Positions 10,353 to 23,385 of a DNA stretch of 64,000 nt are shown piece after piece. A program made the position numbers and the translations under genes. How positions within the stretch are numbered: position 1 is the stretch's first letter; every line of letters begins with the position of its first letter. The DNA is taken from positions 17,725,116 through 17,789,115 of the forward strand of contig CM037830.1 of NCBI GenBank assembly GCA_021234535.1, written 5' to 3'. The notes beneath the pieces are model-generated. The model was not told where the DNA came from, ran no database searches, and saw only the letters and a program-made list of their open reading frames with translations. Origin of the DNA: Stichopus chloronotus (Eukaryota > Echinodermata > Holothuroidea > Aspidochirotida > Stichopodidae).

Positions 10353-12640
10353 ACATGCAGGGTTTTTATGCTGATGTGATACTGCAATTAAATGCAGAAC
10401 ATGACACTCTTGGTGTGTTTAACCGTACAGCGGGCAAAGATTACCTACCACACAAGTGATGGCAACCTTCTCCACAGAGCGTGTCTATCTTTCCTCTCTG
10501 CTACTTTTGGTTTACAGAGACTTTTAATCATATCTGACGATACAAACAGCATAACCTCCAATTTTCCTGACAGAGAGCATTTTAGTGGTCCAAAACTCTG
10601 ATCTCCTCTTTCAAGTCAACTTTTCACACTTATCACTTTGAAATTTGTCTGTGCTCATTAAATAAGGAATCTCCATGGTTGCTAACACAACCTGAGAGAC
10701 TTCAAACCGACTCCCTGCTTCACCTCACACAGAGTAAACAATGTACTAGCCAACAAAATACTGGAAACCGTCCAGACTCAAGAAAAAACAATTACAAGAG
10801 AGCTAGTGTAGAGGAGATCCAGCTTTGCTTTCAAAACAGGATAAACCAACAAAGTCAACAATTTCCCTGAAGTTTTTCATCAGCATTTCTAAGAATGTTT
10901 CAACCTTTTTCACTTAAGTCATCATAAATCACAGTTGGGGATTACGCATTAAACATCTAAAATAATTATTGGGTGGTAGTCTCATCAGGACTCAGGATGC
11001 CTTTATTAACTGGAAGAATCTTTTTTTTCGATGTCTCGGAGTAATTATTTTTCAGGACTGTTCAGACATTTTGCCCTGGATGATAGAATGAGGGTGAACA
11101 CACTTGGACTCTATCTGCAAGCACTCCAAAACTTGATAAATGAAGGAAGTTCAAATTCAGTGCTTTTAACTAAATTGAGGTTGTGTAGAGTTCAGATCAG
11201 CTGAATCAACAAAAGTCACGGCCACAAAAGATAAAAAAGTAAAATGAATAGCAGAATTTTTGGCAAAGAAAGTCCCTGGTCATGTATGCAACGTAACATT
11301 CCTGGCTCCTGCCATCCGAATACGGGCAAACAAGTGCATGTTTACAAAAAGTTAATAATCTTTGCATTTCAATGTTGGGAGAAGAATAGGGTGAAGATGA
11401 TGTTTTCACTACTCTGACAATTTCGGAATAAATTAAACTGAACTGTGTAAGAAAATTGTTCACGACAGCTACCACTCAGGAAACATAAACTTTGAGTCAG
11501 TAGTGCTCTGAGTCTAGATGGAGAAGTTCTTTTGATTGCAGCATAGTGCTAAGCCATAGTAACTTTCCCAGCCAATCTTTCCCTACTCAAAAATGATGAG
11601 CTCAAAGGGTACAAATATGTAATGTCGGCATGCGTCCAAGCCAAACTTGTCAATAAAGTGAAAAACAGTACTCTACTGTGAGTTCATTTGGTCAGGTAAA
11701 AAATGAAAACATGTGACCACATGTTTCACAGCTGTTTCAGGCGCAGTGGTTTTGTTGCATGTTTAAATAACACGGTCGAAGTATTTCTCGAAAGCCATGC
11801 AGTCAAATCAACCAAACCTGTTATCAACTGTTACACCACACAGATGATACAGTAAACTGTGTGCCCTATAATCGCAGTTTCGTGCACATACAGTACGTAC
11901 TGTATAGTACCACCCTTGGGGATGCATGTAAGCTACGACAGGTCTCACTAGAATTCTATGGTCTGACTAAATTTGGGATTTGTAATTCTGCAGGAATGTT
12001 AAATAGTATACTGTGAATCAAGACTACATTAAACTACCAAAGTGTGAGTTATCTCTAGATTGGAACTGCACCTCAAAACAAACCGTCCAAAGGACGGGAT
12101 CTCCCTACTGTGCTGTACCTATTTTACTCAAGACTGACTTGTTTTCTGGCTAATGCAAATATGGCCCATCTGACTTTAAAGGTCCATGGTCCTGAAAACT
12201 GAGGGTAGCATCCACCTCAATTTTCTGGAGGATCCATTCTAAAAGAGTATTAAATTTGACACACAATGGTATGTTATCTAATATTCATATAATAATAAGA
12301 ATAATAAACAAAGACTTATAATGTGCCAAATCCACCAAAGTGCTCATCCCGCTTCACACAAACAAACAAGCAAAAGCAGGAAGAAAGGAACATACTCAAC
12401 AAAGAATTAGAGCTAAGATGCAGTATGCATAAGTTAAGTTTTCAATCATTTCTTAAAAATTATCAAGTGGACCCTGAAGAACGAGCACCAAAATGCAACT
12501 TGTTCCAAAAGCAATAAGCAGCTACATCAAATGATCTATATTCCCTTATGCATGGTTAGCCATGTATTCGGTCAACAGAAATTTGGATATTGGTCGTAAC
12601 TCACGGGAAGGAATATACAGTGTCAACAAATGAGAAAGAA
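10353..12640. other. Intron sequence with nothing recognised
   Basis: Between the TIR element and the LINE fragment. AT-rich; the short open frames have no homology or splice context that I can support. Confidence 0.5.
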
Positions 12641-12644
12641 GCAA

Positions 12645-12875
12645 GGTGCATTTTCATTCAGATACTTGTACACAATACGTAAAACTTTGCAATTCTTTGT
12701 GATAGGGGTAATCAATGCAATTAAACTGCATCAAGATGGGAGTAATGTGACATGATTTCTTGGAAAGAGCAACTTTTCTTGCAGCAGTGTTCTGAATGGG
12801 TCGAAGTTTTGGAGTCGTTCCTTTGGCGGCCACGCAGCAATCCATTGGCCATGTCAATACGAGATGCAACAAAGA
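12645..12875 (-). mobile_element. Non-LTR retrotransposon fragment (reverse transcriptase C-terminus)
   Basis: The minus strand reads ...PIQNTAARKV...HITPIL..., matching the conserved end of CR1/L2/RTE-type reverse transcriptases (VQNAAARL...HITPILKxLHWLP). The continuation KVLRIVYKYLNENAP, which matches the family's FKILxLxYKxLN block, is in another frame, so at least one frameshift has occurred. Only about 75 residues are recognisable, so this is a decayed 3' fragment; the clade is uncertain. Confidence 0.7.
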
Positions 12876-14022
12876 ATGAACAATCTGTTCAATGGAACTA
12901 AAAGTAATGTATGCTATTAATACAGAGCGTGTTTTGCATGCAAGATGTACCGGGCTTTTAGAGTGGATTCTCTGGAAAATTGAAGCACATGCCGTTACTC
13001 GTACCTTGAAATGGAATTCACTTCAAACTCACTCTTCTTTTGTTCGACTGAGGTTCAACTTGTTGCAAATTTTATCGCCTTATGTCAGTTTTATCACCTC
13101 ATGCTGTGATAATCCACATGGTCAATTAAACACGGTTCTCGTAAAGTAATTCAGGTGTGTCAATTCAGTGTCTAGGCTTTCTTCAGCTGCCTGGCAAAGG
13201 ATATTAGGTGTCATGTCCACAGGTGATACATGTGTAATCAGGCATTAGAGAGGGTCTGTTGAACACTGGTTGTAACGTCATGATACACCACCTCTACTTT
13301 TGGGTGCATGGACCTTTAAATACGGTTACCCTCCTACGTGGACCAAGTATGGTAGCATAGTACACAGGGAATAAGTCACCATTCAAACTCTGCATCGCAG
13401 TTTTCAAATTTCCTGGGATTTTTGTCTCCAAATTAGTGAAAGCCTTATTGCTGTTTGTTCAAAAACTGCTACACAATACCCCATTTGTGCAGCAATTTCA
13501 ACTTTTGTGTAGTGACTCAATGTAACAAAATTTCAAAGCAGGATTTAAGTGTATGTAACACACTATACACTGTACCTTCAATGGACAATTATTTTCAATT
13601 ATTGAAACTATTTTTTTTGTGGCAATATTCAGGTACTTCAGCAGTAATGACCTGATTGTTATCATCCTATAGAACCCATTCCTCATAAAATGTTTCTTTT
13701 TTTTAATGTATAGGATATTAAAGTCAGTGCTTAAGTTATATCTAATTATAACGTTTTAAATGACCGAAGGTAGATCTTGATATTGATTCACTTTTACATT
13801 TAGTTACAATTTATTTGAAGTCTCCATCAATCCTTTACATAAAATCATTTAGCAAATGACACACACGGAATATTGTGTAGCAGTTTTTGTAACATACTGT
13901 ACAGCAATTGATCATTTTCTCTGACTTGTGGCTAAATACCGAACAGACCTGAAAATTGCTACACAAAGTTTGAACAGTGAACTATTTCATGCCAAGCTGG
14001 AGGAATGTTTCCCTCTCATACT
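12876..14022. other. Intron sequence with nothing recognised
   Basis: AT-rich stretch between the LINE fragment and the first MITE copy. No gene or clear repeat was seen. Confidence 0.5.
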
Positions 14023-14024
14023 TA

Positions 14025-14685
14025 AAGTGACTGCGTGCATACGCAAAATGTAAAAACATTGAAATTTCATCTCCAAAAGTTTGGTAAAGCTTGTAATTAC
14101 ACCATTCAGACAATCTGGGAAAATAAGTAGGTTTCAGTTGGTTAATTTTGCCATATGATTTCAAATTCTTCTAATATAACGACAAAAAGTGTAGAATACG
14201 ATAATGTAGTGGTTGACAGTTTTCATTCAAATCAACGGTGTGCTTCTTTGAGCAAGCCAATGGGAAGTATACTAGTATTGAATACTCAGTTAACAACTCA
14301 GGATCACTGACGCCGAGGGCAAGGTTGTGTTCAGTTCCTAGGTTATTTGTAAATACAGTGTTTCCTTTCACCAAATACTACAATTTCCAATACCTACCAA
14401 GGAGCGACGACTTGAGTAGTATGTTTTCGATACACTAGTGAGACCTGCACTGTTGCATACTCATAGGCGGTTATAGTAAGAACCGTTAATTTTCAAATAT
14501 GATTTCTGTTTTTTTACTGTTTTATGCCTATCCCGTTGCTTTTCAAAGTAGTTACTGTCATTTTCCTTCATTGAAAGACAAAGTCCGTTCATATACAACC
14601 TCACATGTACATTTAAACATAAAGAAAAAGTTAAGATCAAACATAATCTTATCTTTTTGGTTTTTCAGTACACACGCAATCACTT
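14025..14685 (+). mobile_element. TA-flanked MITE, copy 1
   Basis: A 661-bp element closely matching 27,913-28,572 in the same orientation. Its ends are AAGTGACTGCGTG and, in reverse complement, AAGTGATTGCGTG. It is preceded by TA (14023-14024) and followed by TC, probably a mutated TA. TA duplication and short inverted ends suggest a Tc1/mariner-type non-autonomous element. No transposase is encoded. Confidence 0.75.
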
Positions 14686-17600
14686 TCAATATTCCGTCAA
14701 CATATGATCATGATGGTCAAAGCTGCACTGTTAGACCATATACTGATCAAAGTGTACTGGTACAAGTACTGTAACTATGTGTGCATACAGTTATCAATCA
14801 CCACATAACACACAGCTGACATACATGCATTTGCAACTACATTACTGTGGGTTAGACTAATGTATGTAGACTTGTTTAGAAAGAAATGGTAGGCTTCTGT
14901 CAGTATTTAAAAAAAAAAAAAAGGTCTAGTATGGATATAAAGTACACCCACACCTGCATATTGGTATACCTGTATACACAGTTCTAAGAAATTCTGACCA
15001 CAAAAATCAGGGGAACTACATTGTCGTGGGCAGACGATGATTTAATAGCAGGTGGCAAAGACTTTCATAGTTTGTGGGGCTTCTGTGCGACAATTATGGA
15101 CTTAAGGAACGTCAGATGATGACACACTGAGGATAAATGGTTGAAATTATTACAGTGAGTGATACAAAACTGGAAGGTTATTAAGGAAATATGTTTTATT
15201 GATAGAATAATGCAATTCAGAGTTTACTTTTTGCAAATTTATTCAAAAACGATGTGTGTGTGTCTATATATTGCTGTACGTATATACAACTGAATGTAAT
15301 GGCATGTGTGCAGAGACAACTGAGACAATGGCTGGCGGGAGGTAATGTAGTTCTTGTAGATTTATCCAGAGATATGGGAGGGGGGTCAAGGAGGAAAAAA
15401 AGGAGAACATTTTCAGTGGTGAAATGTAATGCTTCGGTTTAAGCATTTGAACAGGAGTGTTACCAGACTAGGACTATTTTTGAAAAAAAGGACCATACAT
15501 TGAATCCTGGTATATGGAGCCTTCGGAAATATTGAAGGCATTACGTCATTCACGACAAAGATGTACGATACGAAAAATTACAAGATATTGAAACACGAAA
15601 ATGAAACAAATCTGCTGACTCAACGCCAGAATGATTTCTAATAAAAGAGAACATTTACTTTTATTTTTTTAGTGATCAACTTTCACTGAAATATCTGTCA
15701 CACATTAAAAGTAGCTTTTCTACATTGGGATATCTGTGGACCAAATATACTATTAATACTAGCTCTTCCCTGAAATCTTCAATATTTTCCACTTCTACTA
15801 AAACCGATGCCTAAATTTCACAAAAAGATTAACTAATTCTGTAATTTTATGGTTAACTGGGGATTGGTTTACTCTAATGCACTTGAGACGCTTCTTCTTT
15901 TTTTCTATACACTGCAAAACCACTCCCAGTCCGTCCCAAGGTTTTTTGATGCAAATGTAAGTTGATTGACACTTTACGACACAGCCGACACCAACCATTC
16001 GAAACGATCCTGCTGAAGACGTCATGTAGTCCTAGTTAATCCTACCAGCAAGTTCAGGTCATCTAAATGCAGAATATACTTGGGGTAATATGGAAGATAA
16101 AAAAAAAATTGCACAATGTGGGTACAAACTGTCAGTTTCCATGTAGACCTGCATATTCTGTTGTTCAAATTGTAAAGAATGTTGCATGACGTACAAAATG
16201 GACATTTTCTCATCACAAATATTGTGAAGGAAATCAAGACAAGTTGAAGCAGACTTTCTCCATCCTGCTCTAATTAAATTTTAGCAAAGGTGGACAAATC
16301 CACAAGTCCTTTGTTTTTATAAAAGATTCAAAACCTCATTTTTCCTTTTAACAGGTGCTTTGCACTTCACATCATATATTTTCAGCACACTTCAGCAGCA
16401 TATATTTTGTACATGTTGTATATTAGCATACATATTTGTATATTGTATATCTGTATATACTGCATATTTCGTATATTCGTGAAATGTGGCGTAAAATTAG
16501 TAATTACTTATTCTCTCCATTATTGGGTATTTGTATAATTGTATTTGTGTATCCAATTACATATTTATTTCCCCTTTCAGGGTCTGTACATTCATACTGT
16601 ATATTTGTTGAAATGGTAAACCTTCTGGGTCACCCTAAATAAAAAAAAAGGTATGTTGCATGAACGTAATAACATGATTTCTGATCTTTCCACTCCTCAC
16701 CCCCTCTCCCCCTCCCTGCATTCACTTCCTCAACCTCCCAACACTTTTCTACCTTACAGGCAAACTAATGACATTTTACACTAGGGGGTTATCACCTTAA
16801 TTCATTGAGTCAGTGGCGTCGGATTCACGGGTCACATTTCCTACATCCCATGTAACTGATCCTATATTGAGGCATTCGTGCTTCATTCGAGAGAACTTTC
16901 CGTATCTTTTTCGTACTCCAGCAATTTCTAAACATGAAAGACTGACTCTAATTACGGCAAATCAGAAATCTAAGCATCTCATTAATCAACTATCCACAGA
17001 CTGAAATCACGTGCACAGAAATTTAATGAAGTCCCCAAAAGATCGGACATTTTACGTCTGGAATGACATTAAAACAAGCGGTCCTGCTGCATGTCAATGA
17101 TAGCCAATGCACTTGGAGCTTATTGTGGGTAAGGGTGTTGGGCAAAATGCCTTGGGTGTGTGAGGAAGGACTGCAAGTATATCACCATTCTTTTTTTTCT
17201 GCCAGTGGTCTAACCAGGACAATATACTGCTCCATCATTCATTCATTTGTTGTCTGTCTGTCTATCTGTCCTGCAGTGAAAGTTCACTTTGAAAAAAGGT
17301 CAAGTTTTTTTCTGCTTAGAGAAATGTTTCAGTAAGCTGGTACCTGGAACAACTAAAATGTTCAACTTTTTAGGCAATGCAATGGATCAGAGTTCACGTA
17401 GTTATCACCCTGATGACGATGATGACAGCCATTCTCAGCCGGCGCACATAACCACAAAAGGAGTCGAACATTGTCTCCTCTCTGGGTGATGTCGTTGTTA
17501 CGCTTATCATTACAGCTCTGTGATTGGACTGACAACAAAGCAGAAAGACCTTTCACTTTGTAACTGTGGAACGGATAACAGATATCTTAAAAGCGACTAT

Positions 17601-20600
17601 AAAATAACCACTCACATATTTCAGGGGGGAGGGGGTCACGAAAGGCTTTAACTTGAAAACCATATGACATACTTTGACATTATCATCGGCTTCTCTTTTC
17701 ACTGAATTATTTCACAAAAGGCAAGCAGTAAAATCTTCCTTCTTGGAAAAAGGAATAAGGAATATCTGACAAACTTTATACCAATTACGTTATCAAGTTT
17801 AGAAGAGTTGCAATAAGACAGAGCAAAAAAAAAAAGAGACACCAATCATACAAACATTGCCCTTGCTCAAGAATTAATTAAAACAAAAGGTTCAATTATT
17901 AAAAACTGCTGAGAGAAGAAAGAATAAAACGAACCAACAAACACACGGAGCAGAGTTTCAAAGAATCAACTGAAACAATCTTGTTAATAATCTTGACCCA
18001 CGAATTTAATCATCACCCAACAGTGTCTGATTTTCTTCAAAATCCAAAGGTTGAAATTGAAACATAAGGAGTCATAGGGCAGTAAATGTACTCTACAGTA
18101 AAAAAAAAAAAAAAAAAACCCTCACAAAATACACACACAGGAAAAAAGCTGAAAGCTAGGATGCTGTTCTTGATTGGTCGAACCATGATCGTGAAACTTG
18201 GAAAGCGTCAGGTGATGATCAACAGGATATCTGGTATCCAAAAGCTTTCAGGAAGTTATAAAGAAAGGAAACCACTTCCATGAGATCTGTTTTGGGTCAG
18301 ATATCCATCCAAAGAAATTTCATCAGACAGTTATTTTGGAAGGTGTGGATCTGTGATAGCAGCTTCAATCAGGTAAGCTTCAATAATTCTATCAGGTATA
18401 GTAGATATGTTGCTGAGTTCAGTATAATGGTTGAGATTGGTTTTCTCTAAATTTCCTGAGACATGTTCATAAAACATAAATTCTTTGCAACAATATTTTT
18501 CCATCTTTGGGGAAATTAGATCTTTGAATTACAATTTCAAATTTCAGCAAGATCCAACTGTTGTGCAAAGGTTTTAAATTAAAGAAAATGTTAGACACAT
18601 CAAGCACACGCTGCAATATTTCAAAGTTACTGCTGTCATAATTAAACCTAGCATGTGTGAAGTTAAAGAACTGAAGTAAGAAAAAAGGTTTATTTGGAAA
18701 TCGGAATCCAGAAAAATATTAACTTTTGTATTAAACTTAAATACTTATATTTAAATTTACATTTATTGTAATTGGTAAGATTTCTGTAAATTTAGATGTA
18801 AAAACAGAGAAAAAAAACAAGGTCCATTTACACTGTGGTGTATGTAAACTATCACAATCATCAGAACTTGAAAAGTTGAATCAGAAAAATGTCAAATTTC
18901 AACAGAGAAGTAAAATTCCATCCTGTGCATCTGCTTGATTTTGGCCATGGCCAAATTACAATCTGCAAAGGTGGTTTCGTAGCATGCAACTGGATGATAT
19001 GGTAGCGGCAATGCAGGATGCTGTCACTTGTCTTTTTTTCACTCAAGAAATGTCATCACTTCTGATAAGATTACAGCAGTACATATTTTCAGGACGTAGA
19101 TAATAACTACTGTGTCAATTAATGGCACACACAATGTTATTAACACTGACTTTTAGTGTATGAGGGGTTTTTTTGTGCACATGTTGAAAATTATGCACTG
19201 CATAGAGGTACTTTAAGGTTTGAGAAATGCACGTTGCATTTGTCATTAATTGCAACAATGTCTTTGAGAACGTCCTTGACAACGACACGTGCAGAGACAT
19301 TAAATTTTACTATAATCTGTGAACATTTGTGATGAACTGGGTTTCAATGCAGTTTTACAGAACCATTTTTTTTTTTGCGGTGAGTACTTTCACAAAAATG
19401 TGTTACACTGACATTGTATCTCATAAACCAGCAAAATAAATGAGTATTCTGAGTATGGGATCCATTGACTGAAACCTACTGCAGGCAGGCTGCATAAAAC
19501 AGATCCGGTTTCCATGGAAATTCTGCCATGGTAATAAAAGGACCTTACAACAAATTAAAAAAATTAACAATGTACAGCACCATCCAGACGATACAAATTT
19601 TACGATAAAAGAATTCAGATATTTGAAATGCAGAATTTTAAGCGAGTTCATAGGCACTAAGAAGAAAAGGAAAAGCACAAGCAAAATTACAATATATATT
19701 CTTCATAATTTGTAAGAAGCGAAATCCAGGACGAAGATGGTACATATGCATTTGTGAGGAATTGTAGGTATCTAAAAAAAAAGTCTCACCAACTTAGTAC
19801 ATTAAAAAATGTTGTTTGAAACTTCATACAGAATTCAACTTCACAACACACTGTATCCTTCATGTTGGGAAACAGCCAAATGCTCATTGCTCATTCCAAC
19901 TTGTGAACTGTTTGTCACCCAAGGAAGGTGACTTGGTCAATCTAAGGTTCAATATACAGCTATAAATCTTCCCTCAACAGATGTTTTCACAGGTCCAGGC
20001 AGGCTGAATTCTCCTTTTACACTGGCCATATTTGATAAACAATTACAAATTACAATAAATGTCTCTAAAATTACATCCATTGGCTAAGCAACTTTACTTG
20101 CTCTTATATGACTCATACCTAGGACCATTAAATGTAAGAGATATCTGAGACAAGAGCCAAGGTATTGATGCTTGTATATGTGTGAACAGCCAATGCCATG
20201 GGAAAAGTGGGAAAGTGGATACAGTATAATATTGTTCATTGATGACAATCAATCACTACTCTGACACATTTACATTCCACTACATGATGGGATTCTTTCA
20301 AATTAAAGAGAATGTTTTTTTTGTTTTTTTCAGTGCAGTCATTTCTAACCCCATGCCACTATCTTGTTCCAAACTCAAGATAGTGCTGATTGAAGAAAGA
20401 CTGCTCCCATTGATTTCCATTCCGCCTCAAGGTAATAAAAATGTCAGGTAACTGCGGCAAATCATTGCAAGAAGTCTTTGTTGTTCTTTGAAATTGAAAG
20501 CTTTATCTAAGCTTGAAATTTGACACCAGTGAAATTCAGATTAGGCGTGTTCTAGACGTATTTTTAAACACTGAGAAAGTTACTAAGATTCTTTTTAAGA

Positions 20601-23180
20601 CAGTCAAGATTACAAATGAGATACAAAGGATATTCAAGTTCGTTGTGCCTGTGTGCCATAATATGCAACATAGTATAAACATAATAAATACCATGCTGAA
20701 ATAGAAATTAAAAAAGAAAAACCATAACTTCTGAATGGAAAGTGCTACTGAGATATGGTTTTCACCAATAAAGAGAGAAAAATATCCTTAATTTTTACGA
20801 TACATCAAGTTTCCTCAGCGACCAATGCTGTAACGAAGTCAGCAATGTAATTTCTTCTGCATAAGTGTGCACAAAAGCAGCTATGACAAAATCAGGATTA
20901 TTGTAGCCATAGATGGTTATGCCTTAACTTGTACTTTACATCAACTAATACTTAACTGTAGTAGATTTGATACAAAATGTACGTCAGCAAGTAAACTGAC
21001 ATTGGCATATGTGTGCTTCAAACACCGTTTGTAAATCAAGAGCACCCCCCCAAAAGTGAGTGGAATATGTGACAGGGGAAATATCCAAAATGGAACATTT
21101 GTATCAAAATTGGGCAACTGTCCCCCTCCCTAACACAACATGCTGGGACCGGATCGATCAATTCATGGAAAGCATGCAGTGCAACTGAACCTGCACAACT
21201 TAATTTTCCTATTTTGGATTGGCCATAGTGAGACTAACATGTGGGTTAAACAAGGAATTGAGAGATTCTTACATTGACAGACAAATTGACCCACCTCTGC
21301 CACTTCCAAAATTTAAGAAAAAAAACAAACAAAAGTGGCTAATTGCAGTAAAAAAAAATGTATCTGTCAACATATTCAGAATGAGCCAACCACAGGTTCA
21401 GTAGAGTGACTCATAAAATTGCTCAACAAGTGACATGCCTCACACTTGACAGGTTGTCACTGGGAAGTTGAAGAAGGATGACATACACCTGACATTTGAA
21501 AAGTTTTGCACTGTAATATTGTAGCCATTAAGTCAAAGTCCCCACCCCCATCCCCACCCCCCCAAAAAAGGAAAACAACTTAAAACTGGGAGATACTGGC
21601 AGGATATACTTCAAATATTGTCCAAGGCATTCTTTCCATCATTCCATCGGTACTTCCAGAAAACGTATATGAAACACTGACTTCATTGCAGAACTTTTGT
21701 CACAAACTCCGTTAGTACAAAAAAGCAAATACAGATTGACTTTAAAAAGTTAACATCTCTTCCGATTAAATTTCTACGAGAAATACGGTCCATAGACAAA
21801 CAGAATTTTTAAATTTAAACTGTGACTCTGTGTCAGTTTAGATAAAATTTTATTAAACTTTTGCTTGCAAAGTCTGTGTCTATTCATGATTGTTGCAGGA
21901 TGAATGACAGCAGTTCATTAACTGCACAGAAAGAGAGTACAAAGCCTTTCTGACAGCTACATATATTCTCTTTCTTTACTGAATTTCCAAAGTGCATCAT
22001 TCCAGTCATCTGCCGAACTTAACCTTCGCGAAATATGACACCCTCATGAGAGACACATCAGACTGAAAGTTGAGAATGAAGAGCACTTTTCCAGACAGGA
22101 CACTCACCCATTTTTTTCCCCCCTTGTTCTATTATTGAGTAGTGAAGTAATATGGAATTTTCAAAGATATTGCACTATTAAAAGTGACGAGCTAAGGTTT
22201 CCCTGAAAAGTTCCCATTCGACCGGACGTCCTGGAACTAGTGGTGGTAGTCTGAGACCACAGGTATACTTTACAGTGTAACCCAGTGGATTTCCAGGCAT
22301 TGCAGGATTCTCCTGTGGTACAGCGGTACTGCTAGAGCGGGAGATCAACGGTGAAAGAATAGTTTATCTTGATAGGAATCTATTGCAGCATTGCAAATAA
22401 AAAAATAATAATTTCCTGGCTTCGTGCAAGTCGTGTGGAATGCTTGTTCAAAGAGGGGCGAGTTATCACGATGTCAGTTCAGTGCCGGCACAGACCAAGG
22501 GGGTGTGAGAGTGATTCAACCGTTCAGTGACAGCTGACAGAGTGGGTTCCATTTTCCTGCTTGGCTCCTTTCTTTGTAGTGGTTTGTGGATATGAATCTC
22601 TGTTGATATCTACCGTCATATTTCTCATGATGTTTCTTCTAAAACATGCGATTCTGGGTATCTGTGATCGATACACATGCAATGATAAAACGGTCAAGTC
22701 TCATTAAAGACAAGTCTAAAAGAATGCAATAACTGTTCTGAAGTACGGTACCAACACAAAGGTACTCAAATGTTACAAAGTTCTGTGAATTTTCTCTCCC
22801 CCTTAATTCGTATACTTGAAACTTGTCCCGGTCATGTATCCCTAGGCCACAGTGAGAGGATGCATTGTTCAATGAACAGCACATGAGTTCAAACATGCTG
22901 ATGCAAGCAACATGAAGGTTCTAACGCGTGAAACCAAAACCTGGGACTGTCAATGTAACAGAAGTTGATCTGAGGATGAAGATAAAATGTATTCGAGTTC
23001 AGCAATATGAAGGATGATCGCCTCCTGCTCCTGCATCGTTTACAAATCTGAGCAAATATTAATCTGGTACTCTCTTCTGAAACACCTGCCATCAAAATTT
23101 GATCATCTATTTTGATCTTCTTTCTTTCACAGGATACTGATGCTGTTTTGACAACAACGAGCAACAACCGAGAAACCAGA
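14686..23180. other. Long intron stretch with nothing recognised except simple repeats
   Basis: About 8.5 kb of AT-rich sequence with poly-A runs (14,909; 17,827; 18,100-18,118), a CTGT tract near 17,245 and C-rich stretches (16,690-16,730; 21,540-21,566). A minus-strand open run at about 18,900-19,010 (containing AMAKIKQMHRMEFYF) looks protein-like but was not assigned. Confidence 0.5.
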
Positions 23181-23185
23181 CAAGA

Positions 23186-23242
23186 AGAAAAAAAAGGAAA
23201 AAAAAGGAAAAAAAAGGAAAAAAAAGGAAAAAAAGGAGGGAC
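23186..23242 (+). repeat. A-rich minisatellite, period 10
   Basis: Four to five copies of a 10-bp A-rich unit containing one GG (gg + aaaaaaaa). It lies about 145 bases upstream of the receptor start codon, in its presumed 5' flank. Confidence 0.8.
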
Positions 23243-23385
23243 GAGGGACGTTGAGTGACTTGCGTTCTCTGCCTGAGAGGAAGAGACAGAAGAACTGTTA
23301 AAATACGAGCTACTCGTGAGCTCCTTTGAGAACTAAGAGTACAGAAAGGATTCTACAGTTTGCATCTTACAAACATTCTGCAACC

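Noticed and set aside
18890..19020. Minus-strand runs with WPWPKSS or AMAKIKQMHRMEF as the missing PUS7 exon
   Set aside because: WPK match is accidental: the true WPK-containing exon is at 7195-7312, and no fitting splice phases occur here.
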